Counted from the first letter of the stretch, positions 7,738 to 16,738 are shown. The stretch: 35,013 nt of DNA from Sphingobacteriia bacterium (GCA_011390575.1 JAABSE010000038.1:1-35013), one strand, 5' to 3'. Translations and numbers: made by a program. Notes: generated from the letters alone by a model not told the origin.

Positions 7738-9000
7738 TTATAGAAACTCCAGTCTTCTGGAGTCGAGTTTCAAAAATGTAAACAAAAAGACACTAAAGGC
7801 CCACAAAGAAGAACCTCCGTAACTGATCATAGGCAAAGGTATGCCAATAACCGGAACCAAACCTATGGTCATGCCAATATTGACCATAAAGTGGAAAAAA
7901 ATGATGGAAGCCAGGCTGTATCCGAAAACCCTGGAAAAGACAGATCTTTGCCTTTCTGCCAAAAGAATGATGCGTATAAGCAGGGTAAGAAACAACCCAA
8001 TCAGGACTACGCTTCCCACAAAACCCCATTCTTCTCCTACCGTGCAAAAAATAAAGTCTGTACCCTGTTCGGGCACGAAGCTGAATTTGGTTTGGGTGCC
8101 TTGTAAAAATCCTTTTCCTGTCAACCCTCCCGAACCGATGGCAATTTTGGATTGGTGGAGGTTATATCCTGCGCCCCTTTGATCAACGCTTTCATCAATC
8201 AAAACCGCAATGCGCATTTTCTGGTGAGGCTGAAGAATTTCGTCATAGGCATAGTCCACAACATACACGTAGGCATTGATTAAAAGCATGAGGGCCAGCA
8301 GCTGTTTTACTGACGAAGTTTTTTTCCGCAGAAAAAAAGCAATAATCAGGGAAAGGCCTGTCAGCACTCCGATAATGACAAACTCATTGATCAGTAAGGT
8401 TAAAACAAAAAGAAATACACCGAATATTCCTAAAATGATAATCCACCCGGGGACAAAACCTTCGCGGTAAAGCACAATAAAAAAGGCGGCAAAAACCAGG
8501 GTTGTGCCTGTATCGTTTTGCAGAAATATAAGCAATGTGGGGATGGCAATTATCATTAAGGGTTTGAGCAGATCCTTGAATGTTCTGGATTTGGATTTGT
8601 TATCGTAAATCACCCTGGCCAGGGCCAGAGCAGTAGCATATTTGGCAAATTCTGCAGGCTGTATAGCAACAGGGCCTATGTGAAACCAGGATTTAGAGGC
8701 ATTTACTGTGGTTCCAAAAAGCAATACCCCCACCAGCAGCAACATGACTCCCCCGAAAATAATGTAGGCAAAAGCAGGGAAAAACTTCATGTCGATGGTA
8801 AAGATGATGGTTATCAGGAGGATGGCAGTTATTATCCAGACAAATTGTTTTCCATAGCTTTGGCTGAAGTCAAAAATGCTCCGGTGGTTTTCGTTGATTT
8901 CGGCTGCATACACATTAACCCATCCAATGATTACCAGGAAGAAGAAGAGAAGGACAGTGATCTTGTCTATATTTTTGAAAAAGTTGAATTGTGGTCTCAT
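7738..9000 (-). CDS. rodA: RodA, SEDS-family peptidoglycan glycosyltransferase
   Basis: This 420-residue polytopic inner-membrane protein polymerises lipid II glycan strands during cell elongation, together with PBP2. About ten hydrophobic segments can be seen from residue 13 onward. Family motifs include PAEFAKYATALALAR (about residue 117), the large loop with KFSFVPEQGTDFIFCTVGEE, a conserved GEEWGFVGS, and the C-terminal GIPLPMISYGGSSLWA, the SEDS signature. The start ATG lies 26 bp after the mrdA stop codon, and the stop lies 9 bp before the NAD kinase start, so the three are translated from one message. Pairing with mrdA rather than ftsI identifies it as RodA rather than FtsW. Confidence 0.96.
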   Translation of the reverse strand: MRPQFNFFKNIDKITVLLFFFLVIIGWVNVYAAEINENHRSIFDFSQSYGKQFVWIITAILLITIIFTIDMKFFPAFAYIIFGGVMLLLVGVLLFGTTVNASKSWFHIGPVAIQPAEFAKYATALALARVIYDNKSKSRTFKDLLKPLMIIAIPTLLIFLQNDTGTTLVFAAFFIVLYREGFVPGWIIILGIFGVFLFVLTLLINEFVIIGVLTGLSLIIAFFLRKKTSSVKQLLALMLLINAYVYVVDYAYDEILQPHQKMRIAVLIDESVDQRGAGYNLHQSKIAIGSGGLTGKGFLQGTQTKFSFVPEQGTDFIFCTVGEEWGFVGSVVLIGLFLTLLIRIILLAERQRSVFSRVFGYSLASIIFFHFMVNIGMTIGLVPVIGIPLPMISYGGSSLWAFSVFLFTFLKLDSRRLEFL

Positions 9001-9026
9001 ATCGTGTAATCGTTAAGTGTACAAAA

Positions 9027-10850
9027 TCAGAAAGCTGCATCCAGGATACGTTGCTCAAACCAGTCGCGTTTAACCTCCCGGTTGATGTATTTCTCTATCA
9101 TCAGGCTTGAGATGGGTGCGGCCCATGTTGCGCCACCACCGGCATTTTCCACGATAACAGAGATGGCAATCTGCGGATTTTCCACCGGAGCAAAAGCAAT
9201 AAATGCAGAGTGATTTTCCCCGTGGGGGTTTTGCACGGTACCGGTCTTTCCAGCCATGGAGATATCGTCCATCCTTGAGAACCGTCCGGTACCTGTTTCA
9301 ACGGTTTCAAACATAGCTTGTGCCATCACTTCAAAGTGAACCGAGTCGATTGTGGTTCGTTTGCGGGTCAGGAAACCGGGGTTGAGACTGTCGGGGTGGC
9401 CAATGGCTTTCACCACGTGCGGAGTGAAGTAATAACCTCTGTTGGCAACGGTGGCCGCCAGATTGGCCAGCTGCACCGGGGTGGTTCCTATTTCTCCCTG
9501 TCCGATGGCCAGTGAAATAACGGTAAGTGCTTTCCAGCCGCGAGGGCCGTAGATACGATCGTAATAATCTGCACTTCCAATCTGACCGGGTAGTTCGTGC
9601 GATAAGTCGCTGTCAAAAGTTACGCCAAAACCCATGCTTACAATGTGATCGCGCCAGGTAGTAAGAGCTTGCTGCATGCTTTCAAATTTGGGCAGCTCCA
9701 GTGTGTTTCTGAACTGGATGGCCGAAAATGTATTGCAGCTGTATTGCAAACCGGATACCACATTTACGGGCTGAGGATGCGTGCGGCATCTTATGGTTAT
9801 CCCTCCGCTTCTGTAATACCCGGGGCAGCCATATCTGGAATGGGTGGTGATACCCCCTTCCTGCAGCCCGACGAGAAAGTTGGCTACTTTGAATACCGAG
9901 CCCGGAGGATAGCTTGCCATGAGGGCTCTGTTGAAGAGGGGTTTGAGGGTGTCATTTTGCAACATCTGGTAATTTTGCGTCCGGATCCGGCCCACCAGCA
10001 GATTTGGGTCATAACCCGGCGAGCTTACAAGGGCAAGAATTTCGCCCGACGAAGGTTCAATGGCTACAATGCTACCCCTTTTGTTTTGCAGCAGTTTCTC
10101 CCCATACATCTGAAGCTCCAGATCCAGAGATGCATACAAATCTGTGCCTGCCACAGCCAGGGTGTCGTACCTGCCTTCCTGAAAAGAACCGATCTCGCGG
10201 TTTAGCGCATCTACCAGCACTATTCGCGTCCCTTTCTGTCCCCGCAGAATTTCTTCATAATGTCTTTCAATACCGGAAATGCCAATATAGTCGCCGGGGC
10301 GGTAATACGGATTGGCAGCAATTTCAGCGGGTCCCGCCTCTCCTACGTATCCAAAAGTATGGGCAGCAACAGGTTCGGGATATTTGCGCAAGGTTCGGGG
10401 TTGCACATAAAACCCCGGGTATTTGAATAGCTTTTCCTGCAGCACTGCATAAATGTCTTTGGAAATTTGCCGTTCAAAAACTGAAGCCCTGAAGCGTGAG
10501 TAAACCCTTGCCGCCTGAAGCCGGTTTTCAAGTTGTTCTTTGGTGATGTCAAGCAGGTTGATAAACTCAAGGGTATCCATCTCACGAACCTGACCCGGAA
10601 GGACCATCAAATCGTAGTAAGGCTCATTGAATACCATTAACTCTCCGTTGCGATCGTAAATCAAACCCCTGGCAGGATAGTCCGTAACAATTCGCTGAAT
10701 ATTGCTGTTGGCAAAAATCTTATACCGGTGATCGATTATCTGAATAAAAAATAAACGGGTCAGAAATATCAAACCTGTCAGCACAATAAAAAAGATAATA
10801 AAGTTTTTTCGTCTCGAACTTATTTCGGAGCTTTGATAGTTATTTTGCAT
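9027..10850 (-). CDS. mrdA: Penicillin-binding protein 2 (elongasome transpeptidase)
   Basis: This 607-residue class B PBP cross-links peptidoglycan on the lateral wall together with RodA. One N-terminal membrane anchor spans about residues 17-37 (NFIIFFIVLTGLIFLTRLFF). The PBP dimerisation/pedestal domain follows (PARGLIYDRNGELMVFN; YVGEAGPAE; GISGIERHYEEILRG). The transpeptidase domain has all three catalytic motifs: SVFK with the active Ser at about residue 318, SCN at about 371-373, and KTGT with Lys at about 535. It is the first gene of the minus-strand envelope cluster. In many relatives mreB, mreC and mreD precede it; here the neighbour is a divergent metabolic gene, so mreBCD must lie elsewhere. 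Confidence 0.96.
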   Translation of the reverse strand: MQNNYQSSEISSRRKNFIIFFIVLTGLIFLTRLFFIQIIDHRYKIFANSNIQRIVTDYPARGLIYDRNGELMVFNEPYYDLMVLPGQVREMDTLEFINLLDITKEQLENRLQAARVYSRFRASVFERQISKDIYAVLQEKLFKYPGFYVQPRTLRKYPEPVAAHTFGYVGEAGPAEIAANPYYRPGDYIGISGIERHYEEILRGQKGTRIVLVDALNREIGSFQEGRYDTLAVAGTDLYASLDLELQMYGEKLLQNKRGSIVAIEPSSGEILALVSSPGYDPNLLVGRIRTQNYQMLQNDTLKPLFNRALMASYPPGSVFKVANFLVGLQEGGITTHSRYGCPGYYRSGGITIRCRTHPQPVNVVSGLQYSCNTFSAIQFRNTLELPKFESMQQALTTWRDHIVSMGFGVTFDSDLSHELPGQIGSADYYDRIYGPRGWKALTVISLAIGQGEIGTTPVQLANLAATVANRGYYFTPHVVKAIGHPDSLNPGFLTRKRTTIDSVHFEVMAQAMFETVETGTGRFSRMDDISMAGKTGTVQNPHGENHSAFIAFAPVENPQIAISVIVENAGGGATWAAPISSLMIEKYINREVKRDWFEQRILDAAF

Positions 10851-11104
10851 AGGGCTTAGACCGAAGGATGTTATTTGCCTTTTGATAATTAAATTTGTAT
10901 GTCCGATGAAAGAAATGAGTCCAATCCTTTACTGGTCTGACTTACGGACAGTTATTAAAGGTAGCAAATTTAATGAATTTCTGATTTTTTTCAGCTAAAA
11001 CATTCAGACTCTCAACAATTTTGCTAATTTAGATGCCTCAGCGAACGAGGCCTGTCAAAGTTTCTCTGTTGAACTGAACCAAAACACAAAAACCCTTAAA
11101 TATT
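10851..11104. other. Divergent intergenic region between mrdA and the lysine dehydrogenase-like gene
   Basis: These 254 bp hold no credible gene and should contain promoters for both directions. TAAATTTG occurs on the minus strand at 10965-10972 and on the plus strand at 10890-10897, both fitting the Bacteroidota -7 element. Neither has a TTTG box at a normal spacing, so neither can be called with confidence. Confidence 0.5.
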
Positions 11105-12232
11105 ATGAGTAAAATAATTGTATTAGGAGCCGGCATGGTTGGAAAGGCCATAGCCATTGATTTGCACAAAAATCATACGGTCACTGCTGTAGACCTTGAT
11201 GAAAAATCTCTTGCCTTCTTATCGGAAAAATATGACATTAACACACAGGCTATGAACCTGATGGACGAAGATGCCATCAAAAACATCATTGCAGATTGTG
11301 ATTTGGTTGTATCGGCTGTCCCCGGGTTTATGGGCTACGATCTGGTGCGAACAGTCATTGAAGAAAAAAAGAATATTGTTGACATCTCCTTTATGCCCGA
11401 AGATTTTATGGATTTGAATGCCCTGGCCGCCAAAAATGGTGTAACTGCCATCACTGACTGTGGCGTGGCTCCGGGCATGCCCAATCTTATTGCCGGTTAC
11501 TGGAACGAGCTAATGGAGATAGAAAGTCTGGAATATGTGGTGGGTGGACTGCCACGGGTGAAAATTTATCCCTTTTATTACAAAGCTCCTTTTTCTCCTA
11601 TAGATGTGGTGGAGGAATATATCCGCCCCGCCAGGTATATTGAAAAAGGGCAAAAGATGACCAAGCCTGCCATGAGTGAACCTGAACTCATGTTTTTTGA
11701 ACGGGTTGGCACCCTGGAAGCGTTTTACACCGATGGACTTCGTTCGTTGCTCAATAATCTTCCCCATATCCTTAATATGAAGGAAAAAACCCTCCGCTAT
11801 CCCGGGCATATTCATCTGATTCAGGCTTTGAAAACTGCAGGATTTTTTGATAAATCTCCTATTACCATCAACAATACCGCAATACGTCCTATCGATTTTA
11901 CCAGTAAAATTCTTATCAACGACTGGAAACTCAACCCCAATGAAGAAGAATTTACCGTTATGCGGGTGAGTATCGCAGGACAAATGGAGGGCAAACCTAT
12001 CTCGGTGACATATGAGCTGTATGATGAATTTGACCGCGAAGCGCAGCTTTCCTCCATGGCCCGGACTACCGGTTTTACGGCTACAGCCCATGCTGAACTG
12101 ATCCTGAATGCAAAATTTACCGGCAAAGGGGTATTCCCTCCTGAACTGGTGGGGATGGATCCCGATTGCTTTGATTTTGTGATGGATTACCTCAAAGAAA
12201 GAAATGTGAGGTACGTAAAGACCGAGGAATAA
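11105..12232 (+). CDS. Saccharopine dehydrogenase family oxidoreductase, L-lysine 6-dehydrogenase-like
   Basis: This 375-residue NAD(P)-dependent enzyme opens with a Rossmann nucleotide-binding motif (IIVLGAGMVGKAIAIDL, residues 4-20). Other landmarks are DCGVAPGMPNLIAGYW (about residue 118-133), YVVGGLP, GTLEAFYTDGLRSLL, KTLRYPGHIHLI, and SSMARTTGFTATAHAELIL near the end. From memory these match lysine 6-dehydrogenases, which oxidise L-lysine to 2-aminoadipate semialdehyde/piperideine-6-carboxylate, better than saccharopine-forming or carboxynorspermidine enzymes. Substrate is therefore a family-level inference. It is the first gene of a plus-strand group; gatE begins 36 bp after its stop, so co-transcription is likely. 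No obvious metabolic reason for that link is visible. No Shine-Dalgarno sequence is seen before the ATG. Confidence 0.85.
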   Translation: MSKIIVLGAGMVGKAIAIDLHKNHTVTAVDLDEKSLAFLSEKYDINTQAMNLMDEDAIKNIIADCDLVVSAVPGFMGYDLVRTVIEEKKNIVDISFMPEDFMDLNALAAKNGVTAITDCGVAPGMPNLIAGYWNELMEIESLEYVVGGLPRVKIYPFYYKAPFSPIDVVEEYIRPARYIEKGQKMTKPAMSEPELMFFERVGTLEAFYTDGLRSLLNNLPHILNMKEKTLRYPGHIHLIQALKTAGFFDKSPITINNTAIRPIDFTSKILINDWKLNPNEEEFTVMRVSIAGQMEGKPISVTYELYDEFDREAQLSSMARTTGFTATAHAELILNAKFTGKGVFPPELVGMDPDCFDFVMDYLKERNVRYVKTEE

Positions 12233-12268
12233 CAAGCTCATCATAATTTCCAACCAAAACCCAAGCAC

Positions 12269-14272
12269 GTGAAAACCCAACCGGACCCCCGCCGAAATTA
12301 CCGGCAAACACTCGAAGATATTGGTTATGTTACCCTGAAAGAAGCCCGCCAGGCAGATTATGACCGCATAGGCTTTATGTCGGGACTGGAGGTGCATCAG
12401 CAACTCAAAACCCGCGAAAAGCTGTTTTGCCGCTGCCCCGCTGCCCGATACCAGAAAGATGATGAGTATGATGCGGAAGTTATTCGTCATATGCGCCCTA
12501 CCCTGAGCGAGTTGGGGGAGTATGACGGAACCGCCCTGATGGAGTTTAAAACCCGCAAGGAAATCATTTACCGGATAAAGAACGAAACTACCTGTACATA
12601 CGAGGTGGATGATACGCCTCCTTTTCCCCTGAACCGGGAAGCCCTGGATATTGCCATAGAAATCAGTCTGCTGAAAAAACTCAACATCGTAGGGGAGGTG
12701 CACATTACCCGCAAACAATATCTCGACGGAAGTATCCCCACCGGTTTTCAGCGCACTGCCATTATCGGAGTGGAGGGAGAGATTGAACTTCCCCACAAAA
12801 AAATCAGACTCATACAGTTGAGCATTGAGGAAGACAGTTGCCGCGAAATCTCGGATGTGGGACATACGCGGGTTTACAAAACCGACAGACTGGGAATGCC
12901 TCTTATCGAAACGGTTACCTATCCCGATATGGTTAACCCGCAGGAAGTAGCGCAGGCCTGTCAGTTTATACGGTTTTTGAACCGGAGCACGGGGAAGGTT
13001 TTGACCGGCATGGGGGCTGCACGGCAGGATGTGAATGTGAGTTGCCGGGGCGGTACACGGGTAGAAATCAAAGGCGTGTCGAAAATCAGCTATATCCCTG
13101 AGCTTACCCACAATGAATGTTACCGCCAGTGGGCATTGCTCAATATTAAAGACATTTTACTGAAGCGTATCAAAAAGCCCGATTTGTGGCAGGTTTCTTC
13201 CAAATCCCTTGAACCCGATTCCCTTGACCTGAAACCCCGTTTTGCCAAACAAATCAGAGAAAACGGATGGCAGATTTACGGGGTGTCTCTTCCGAAGTTT
13301 CAGGGAATACTATCCCACTTTACGCAGCCCGGGCAGGTGTTTGCCAACGAAATCAGCGACAGGCTGAAAGTAATTGCCTGTATAGAGAAGCCCAACATGG
13401 ATCACAGCGAATCCTTGAAGCCGGTTCTGGGCGCTGCTCAGTGGAGTGTGGTGCGCAAACAGCTTGGTGCCCGGCACGATGATGCTTTGCTGATTTGCTG
13501 GGGACCCGAAGAAGATATGCCCACCGCGATGGAAACCATTGAGGAACGTTGCCGCATGGCCCTGGAAGGAGTGCCCAACGAAACCCGCAAAGCCCTGACC
13601 GACGGAACAACCCTCTTCGAACGGGTGCTGCCCGGTGCCGACCGCATGTATCCTGATACCGATTCGGCACCCATCCCTCTTAAAAATGAGGATATTGAAA
13701 TCCTTCGCCAGAGAATTCCTGCTGTGACCATCGGGGCATGGAAGCAAATGCAGCAATGGGGAATTCCCGAAGATACCTATGAATACATTCTGAAGAATAA
13801 TCTTTTCCCGTTGCTGAAAACCCTTGTGGAAGATCTGAAGGAAAAACCGGTGTTTGCCGGCACGTTGCTGGGGCATAAACTGAAACATGTAGAAGGACAG
13901 GTTACCCCTTCGGCCGAATTCAGGTATGAGCAAATTGCTGACCTGGTGAAAATGATTAGGGCCAAAAAACTGGAGATGGGCATTATTGACCGGCTTTTGC
14001 CTTTGGTTTACCAGCATCCCAAGATGGATTTTGAATCCCTGCTCATCAGCATGCGCTATAAGCCCGTGAGCAGGGAGGAAATCCAGGAGGATATTCCCTT
14101 TCTGATACAGAAATTTGCTGCCATTAAAAACAAAAACGGCAAGGAAGCTTTAACCCGATGGCTGATGGGTCAATTGCGGGGCAAGGCGCTCGGAAACCTG
14201 AGTATGAAAGAACTCAGAACCCTAACAGATGATGCAATCAAACAGGAAAACAAACGTAAAAAAACTACATAA
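12269..14272 (+). CDS. gatE: Archaeal-type Glu-tRNA(Gln) amidotransferase subunit E
   Basis: GatE is the kinase/amidotransferase subunit that activates the Glu of misacylated Glu-tRNA(Gln) and transfers ammonia made by GatD, giving Gln-tRNA(Gln). This protein has 667 residues from a GTG start. The cradle domain starts with GLEVHQQL (residues 39-46) and KLFCRCP (a Cys-x-Cys site), and has YEVDDTPPFPLN, RKQYLDGSIPTGFQRT, IQLSIEEDSCRE and GMGAARQDVNVSCRGGTRVE. A GAD (AspRS-like) insertion, which distinguishes GatE from bacterial GatB, lies at about residues 335-435 (GVSLPKFQGILSHFTQPGQV). It is followed by LPGADRMYPDTDS (454-466). A helical/YqeY-like tail follows, ending in ALTRWLMGQLRGKALGN. 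The N-terminus is about 28 residues longer than I expect for archaeal proteins. The stop overlaps the gatD start by 1 nt. All expected domains are present with no break. Confidence 0.93.
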   Translation: MKTQPDPRRNYRQTLEDIGYVTLKEARQADYDRIGFMSGLEVHQQLKTREKLFCRCPAARYQKDDEYDAEVIRHMRPTLSELGEYDGTALMEFKTRKEIIYRIKNETTCTYEVDDTPPFPLNREALDIAIEISLLKKLNIVGEVHITRKQYLDGSIPTGFQRTAIIGVEGEIELPHKKIRLIQLSIEEDSCREISDVGHTRVYKTDRLGMPLIETVTYPDMVNPQEVAQACQFIRFLNRSTGKVLTGMGAARQDVNVSCRGGTRVEIKGVSKISYIPELTHNECYRQWALLNIKDILLKRIKKPDLWQVSSKSLEPDSLDLKPRFAKQIRENGWQIYGVSLPKFQGILSHFTQPGQVFANEISDRLKVIACIEKPNMDHSESLKPVLGAAQWSVVRKQLGARHDDALLICWGPEEDMPTAMETIEERCRMALEGVPNETRKALTDGTTLFERVLPGADRMYPDTDSAPIPLKNEDIEILRQRIPAVTIGAWKQMQQWGIPEDTYEYILKNNLFPLLKTLVEDLKEKPVFAGTLLGHKLKHVEGQVTPSAEFRYEQIADLVKMIRAKKLEMGIIDRLLPLVYQHPKMDFESLLISMRYKPVSREEIQEDIPFLIQKFAAIKNKNGKEALTRWLMGQLRGKALGNLSMKELRTLTDDAIKQENKRKKTT

Positions 14273-15657
14273 TGGCCGAAGACTATTTTCAGGGATATAA
14301 AAACAAAGCACTTGAGGTGCTCAAAAAATTCAATGTAAGAGTCTGGGGGAATTGCGTGGTGGAAACCTCAAGAGGCAAGTTTACCGGAACCGTATTGCCC
14401 CGTGCAGAAAATGATGATGATAAGCATATTGTGCTGAAAATCGATACAGGGTACAATGTGGGGATAGCGGTAGACACAATCCTTAGCATGAAGGAAACCA
14501 GCTATAAAAAGGCCAATTATAAAATTCCGGAGAAAGAGTTCCCCTATACGCAGGGTTTGCCGAAAGTAAAACTTATCGGAACCGGTGGCACCATCGCCTC
14601 GCGGCTTGACTATCGGACCGGTGCCGTAATTCCTGCCTTCAGCCCCGGAGAACTTTACGGAGCAGTGCCTGAGCTGGCTGAGGTTTGTAATCTTACCACC
14701 GAAAAGGTTTTTGCTGTTTTCAGTGAGAATATGGGGCCGGAACAATATAAACAGCTGGCTGTTGCCATAGGGAAAGAAATTGAAAACGGGGTACAGGGAA
14801 TTGTTATTGGACACGGTACCGATACCTTGCACCATACGGCTGCAGCCCTGACGTTTATGATACAGAATCCTCCCGTGCCTATTGTACTGGTAGGTTCTCA
14901 ACGTTCCAGCGACCGGCCTTCGTCGGATGCGGCCATGAATCTTATTCATGCTTGTTATACCGCCGGACACAGCGACATCGCCGAGGTTATGGTGTGCATG
15001 TTCGGGCCTACTTCCGATGAGTATGGTTTGTTGCACAGGGGAACCCGTGTGCGCAAAATGCACTCTTCTTACCGGAGTACTTTTCGCACCATTGGTGATA
15101 CGCCCCTTGCCCGGGTTACCCGCAATGGTATCACACCCATCAAAAAGGAATACAACCATCGCAGGGTAGACAACAAAGTAACGATACTTCCCTATTTTGA
15201 CGAAAAAGTCGCTATCGTTTATTATTACCCGAATATGCAGCCCGATATCATTGATTCGCTGGTGGACAATGGTTATAAGGGTATTGTCATAGCAGGAACG
15301 GGCCTGGGACATGTAAACATACCGCTGTATCCTGCACTCAGGCGCGCCTGCGAAAAAGGGGTGGCGGTTTACATGACCGTGCAAACCCTCTGGGGGTATG
15401 TGCATATGTTTGTTTACGAAACAGGACGTGAACTCATGGCGCTGGGGGTAGTGCCGGCAGAAAATATGCTTCCCGAAGTAGCTTACATCAAGCTGGGTTG
15501 GGTGTTGGGGCAAACACAGGACCCTGAGGAGGTGAAACGGCTGATGCTCACACCCATCAATGATGACATCACCCGTCGGGAGCCCTACAACGGGTATCTT
15601 ATTTACCAGGGAGGGCTACCGGAAGTGGAGGAGTTTATTAAGAAATTCAGAAAGTAA
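14272..15657 (+). CDS. gatD: Archaeal-type Glu-tRNA(Gln) amidotransferase subunit D (asparaginase-like glutaminase)
   Basis: GatD is the ammonia-producing subunit of GatDE. It has 461 residues. A small N-terminal domain (about 1-90; VWGNCVVETSRGKFTGTVLPR) is specific to GatD and absent from ordinary asparaginases. The asparaginase domain follows: GTGGTIASRLDYRTGAV with Thr107, GHGTDTLHHTAAALTF with Thr183 and Asp184, and RKMHSSYRSTF with Lys262. These are the counterparts of the four catalytic residues of known GatD. The C-terminal domain has GTGLGHVNIPLYPALRRA and MTVQTLWGYVHMFVYETGREL. The stop of gatE (TAA) and the ATG of gatD share one base, which points to coupled translation and a fixed subunit ratio. 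A plain L-asparaginase is unlikely because of the N-terminal domain and the gatE neighbour. Confidence 0.93.
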   Translation: MAEDYFQGYKNKALEVLKKFNVRVWGNCVVETSRGKFTGTVLPRAENDDDKHIVLKIDTGYNVGIAVDTILSMKETSYKKANYKIPEKEFPYTQGLPKVKLIGTGGTIASRLDYRTGAVIPAFSPGELYGAVPELAEVCNLTTEKVFAVFSENMGPEQYKQLAVAIGKEIENGVQGIVIGHGTDTLHHTAAALTFMIQNPPVPIVLVGSQRSSDRPSSDAAMNLIHACYTAGHSDIAEVMVCMFGPTSDEYGLLHRGTRVRKMHSSYRSTFRTIGDTPLARVTRNGITPIKKEYNHRRVDNKVTILPYFDEKVAIVYYYPNMQPDIIDSLVDNGYKGIVIAGTGLGHVNIPLYPALRRACEKGVAVYMTVQTLWGYVHMFVYETGRELMALGVVPAENMLPEVAYIKLGWVLGQTQDPEEVKRLMLTPINDDITRREPYNGYLIYQGGLPEVEEFIKKFRK

Positions 15658-15713
15658 GTGCTGTTACACTTTTCATGACGTTTTAATCTAAGACTCGCAT
15701 GGACAAAAAATCC

Positions 15714-16643
15714 TCAATACCCCTGTTCTCTGTTTACCAGGTTTAGCAATGGTTGGTTGCCGATGGCTCTGCGGTAATTTTCAATGATTTGCGGAGCTAC
15801 GGATGCCGCCGTGGTTAAGCTTGCCACATGGGGCGTAATCTGGATTTTAGGATGTTTCCAGAAAGGATGATCTGCAGGAAGTGGTTCCTGTTCAAAAACA
15901 TCAAGACTTGCGCCTGAAAGATGTCCGTTGTTAAGGGCTTCCATCAGGTCATCGTCCACCACATGGCCGCCCCGGCCGAGGTTGATTACAAAAGCTCCCC
16001 GGGGAAGCTTCTCCAGGGTTTCTTTGTTCAGGATGCCTTTTGTATCGGGAGTTAGCGGAAGCAGGCAGATGAGTATGCTGGTTTTCTGCAGAAAGTCATC
16101 CAGCTGGTCGGTTCCGTGGTAGCGTGGGTAGTCAGCGGGTTTCCCGGGATTTTTCCCCCATCCTGCCACAGAAAAGCCACAGGAGCTGAGGAAGGTTGCC
16201 ACATGGTTTCCTATCATCCCGGTGCCCATAATCCCAACGTTTACTTCCGAAATGCGGAGATACATGCTTTTCTTCCAGGTGCTATCCTGCTGGAGTAGCT
16301 TATAGTGGGTAATACCCCTCAGATGGTTCATAATCTGCGACAGGGCAAACTCTGCCAAATCCTGCGACAACAACGGATCAACGATTCTTGCTATCCTGAC
16401 CTGTTCAGGAATATCGGGGTCGAACATGATATGATCGACTCCTGCACCCATGGAAGATACACATTTCAGATTGGGGTAGTCTTTAAATATGCCCCTGGGA
16501 TGATTCCAGGCAAGGGCAAACAATACCTTGCTATTATCTTCTACCTTATCATACGCCATCACCTCAATATCCGGTGCTTCTTTCTTTAGAGCATCGATCC
16601 ATGGCTTTATTTTGTGTACTTTGCTGAAAATTACGAGTGACAT
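15714..16643 (-). CDS. D-isomer 2-hydroxyacid dehydrogenase, GhrA-like (glyoxylate/hydroxypyruvate reductase)
   Basis: This is a 309-residue cytoplasmic NAD(P)H-dependent oxidoreductase. The Rossmann motif is VGIMGTGMIGNHVA (about residues 136-149). The catalytic residues can be placed: Arg in INLGRGGHVVDDD, Glu in LDVFEQEPLP and His in ITPHVASLT. The N-terminal part (FALAWNHPRGIFKDYPNLK; SSMGAGVDHI) and the overall length resemble E. coli GhrA, which reduces glyoxylate and hydroxypyruvate. The true substrate cannot be told from sequence. It converges with gatD, separated by 56 bp with no clear terminator. The gene upstream on the same strand is the large secreted protein, 123 bp away, with no obvious link. 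Confidence 0.9.
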   Translation of the reverse strand: MSLVIFSKVHKIKPWIDALKKEAPDIEVMAYDKVEDNSKVLFALAWNHPRGIFKDYPNLKCVSSMGAGVDHIMFDPDIPEQVRIARIVDPLLSQDLAEFALSQIMNHLRGITHYKLLQQDSTWKKSMYLRISEVNVGIMGTGMIGNHVATFLSSCGFSVAGWGKNPGKPADYPRYHGTDQLDDFLQKTSILICLLPLTPDTKGILNKETLEKLPRGAFVINLGRGGHVVDDDLMEALNNGHLSGASLDVFEQEPLPADHPFWKHPKIQITPHVASLTTAASVAPQIIENYRRAIGNQPLLNLVNREQGY

Positions 16644-16721
16644 GGGTAAAGTTTTTGACGGTTTGCGAATTTATTCTTATTCATTAAATGCTTACCTGTA
16701 GTTTTAGTCTGCAAATACAGG

Positions 16722-16738
16722 CAAAACATGATGTTTTG
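16722..16738. repeat. 17-bp inverted repeat
   Basis: CAAAACATGATGTTTTG is a palindrome with 8-nt arms around one central base. It lies between the stop of the large secreted-protein gene and the start of the hydroxyacid dehydrogenase gene. It might be a transcription-factor operator for the latter or a weak terminator for the former; neither can be decided from sequence. Confidence 0.35.

Noticed and set aside
11510-13111. A 533-codon frame on the minus strand across the dehydrogenase and gatE genes
   Set aside because: It lies antisense to two well-supported genes, has a His- and Phe-rich composition typical of shadow frames, and shows no known motif.
16722-16738. The 17-bp palindrome as an intrinsic terminator
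   Set aside because: The stem is AT-rich and no T-run follows on either strand, so it is listed only as an inverted repeat.
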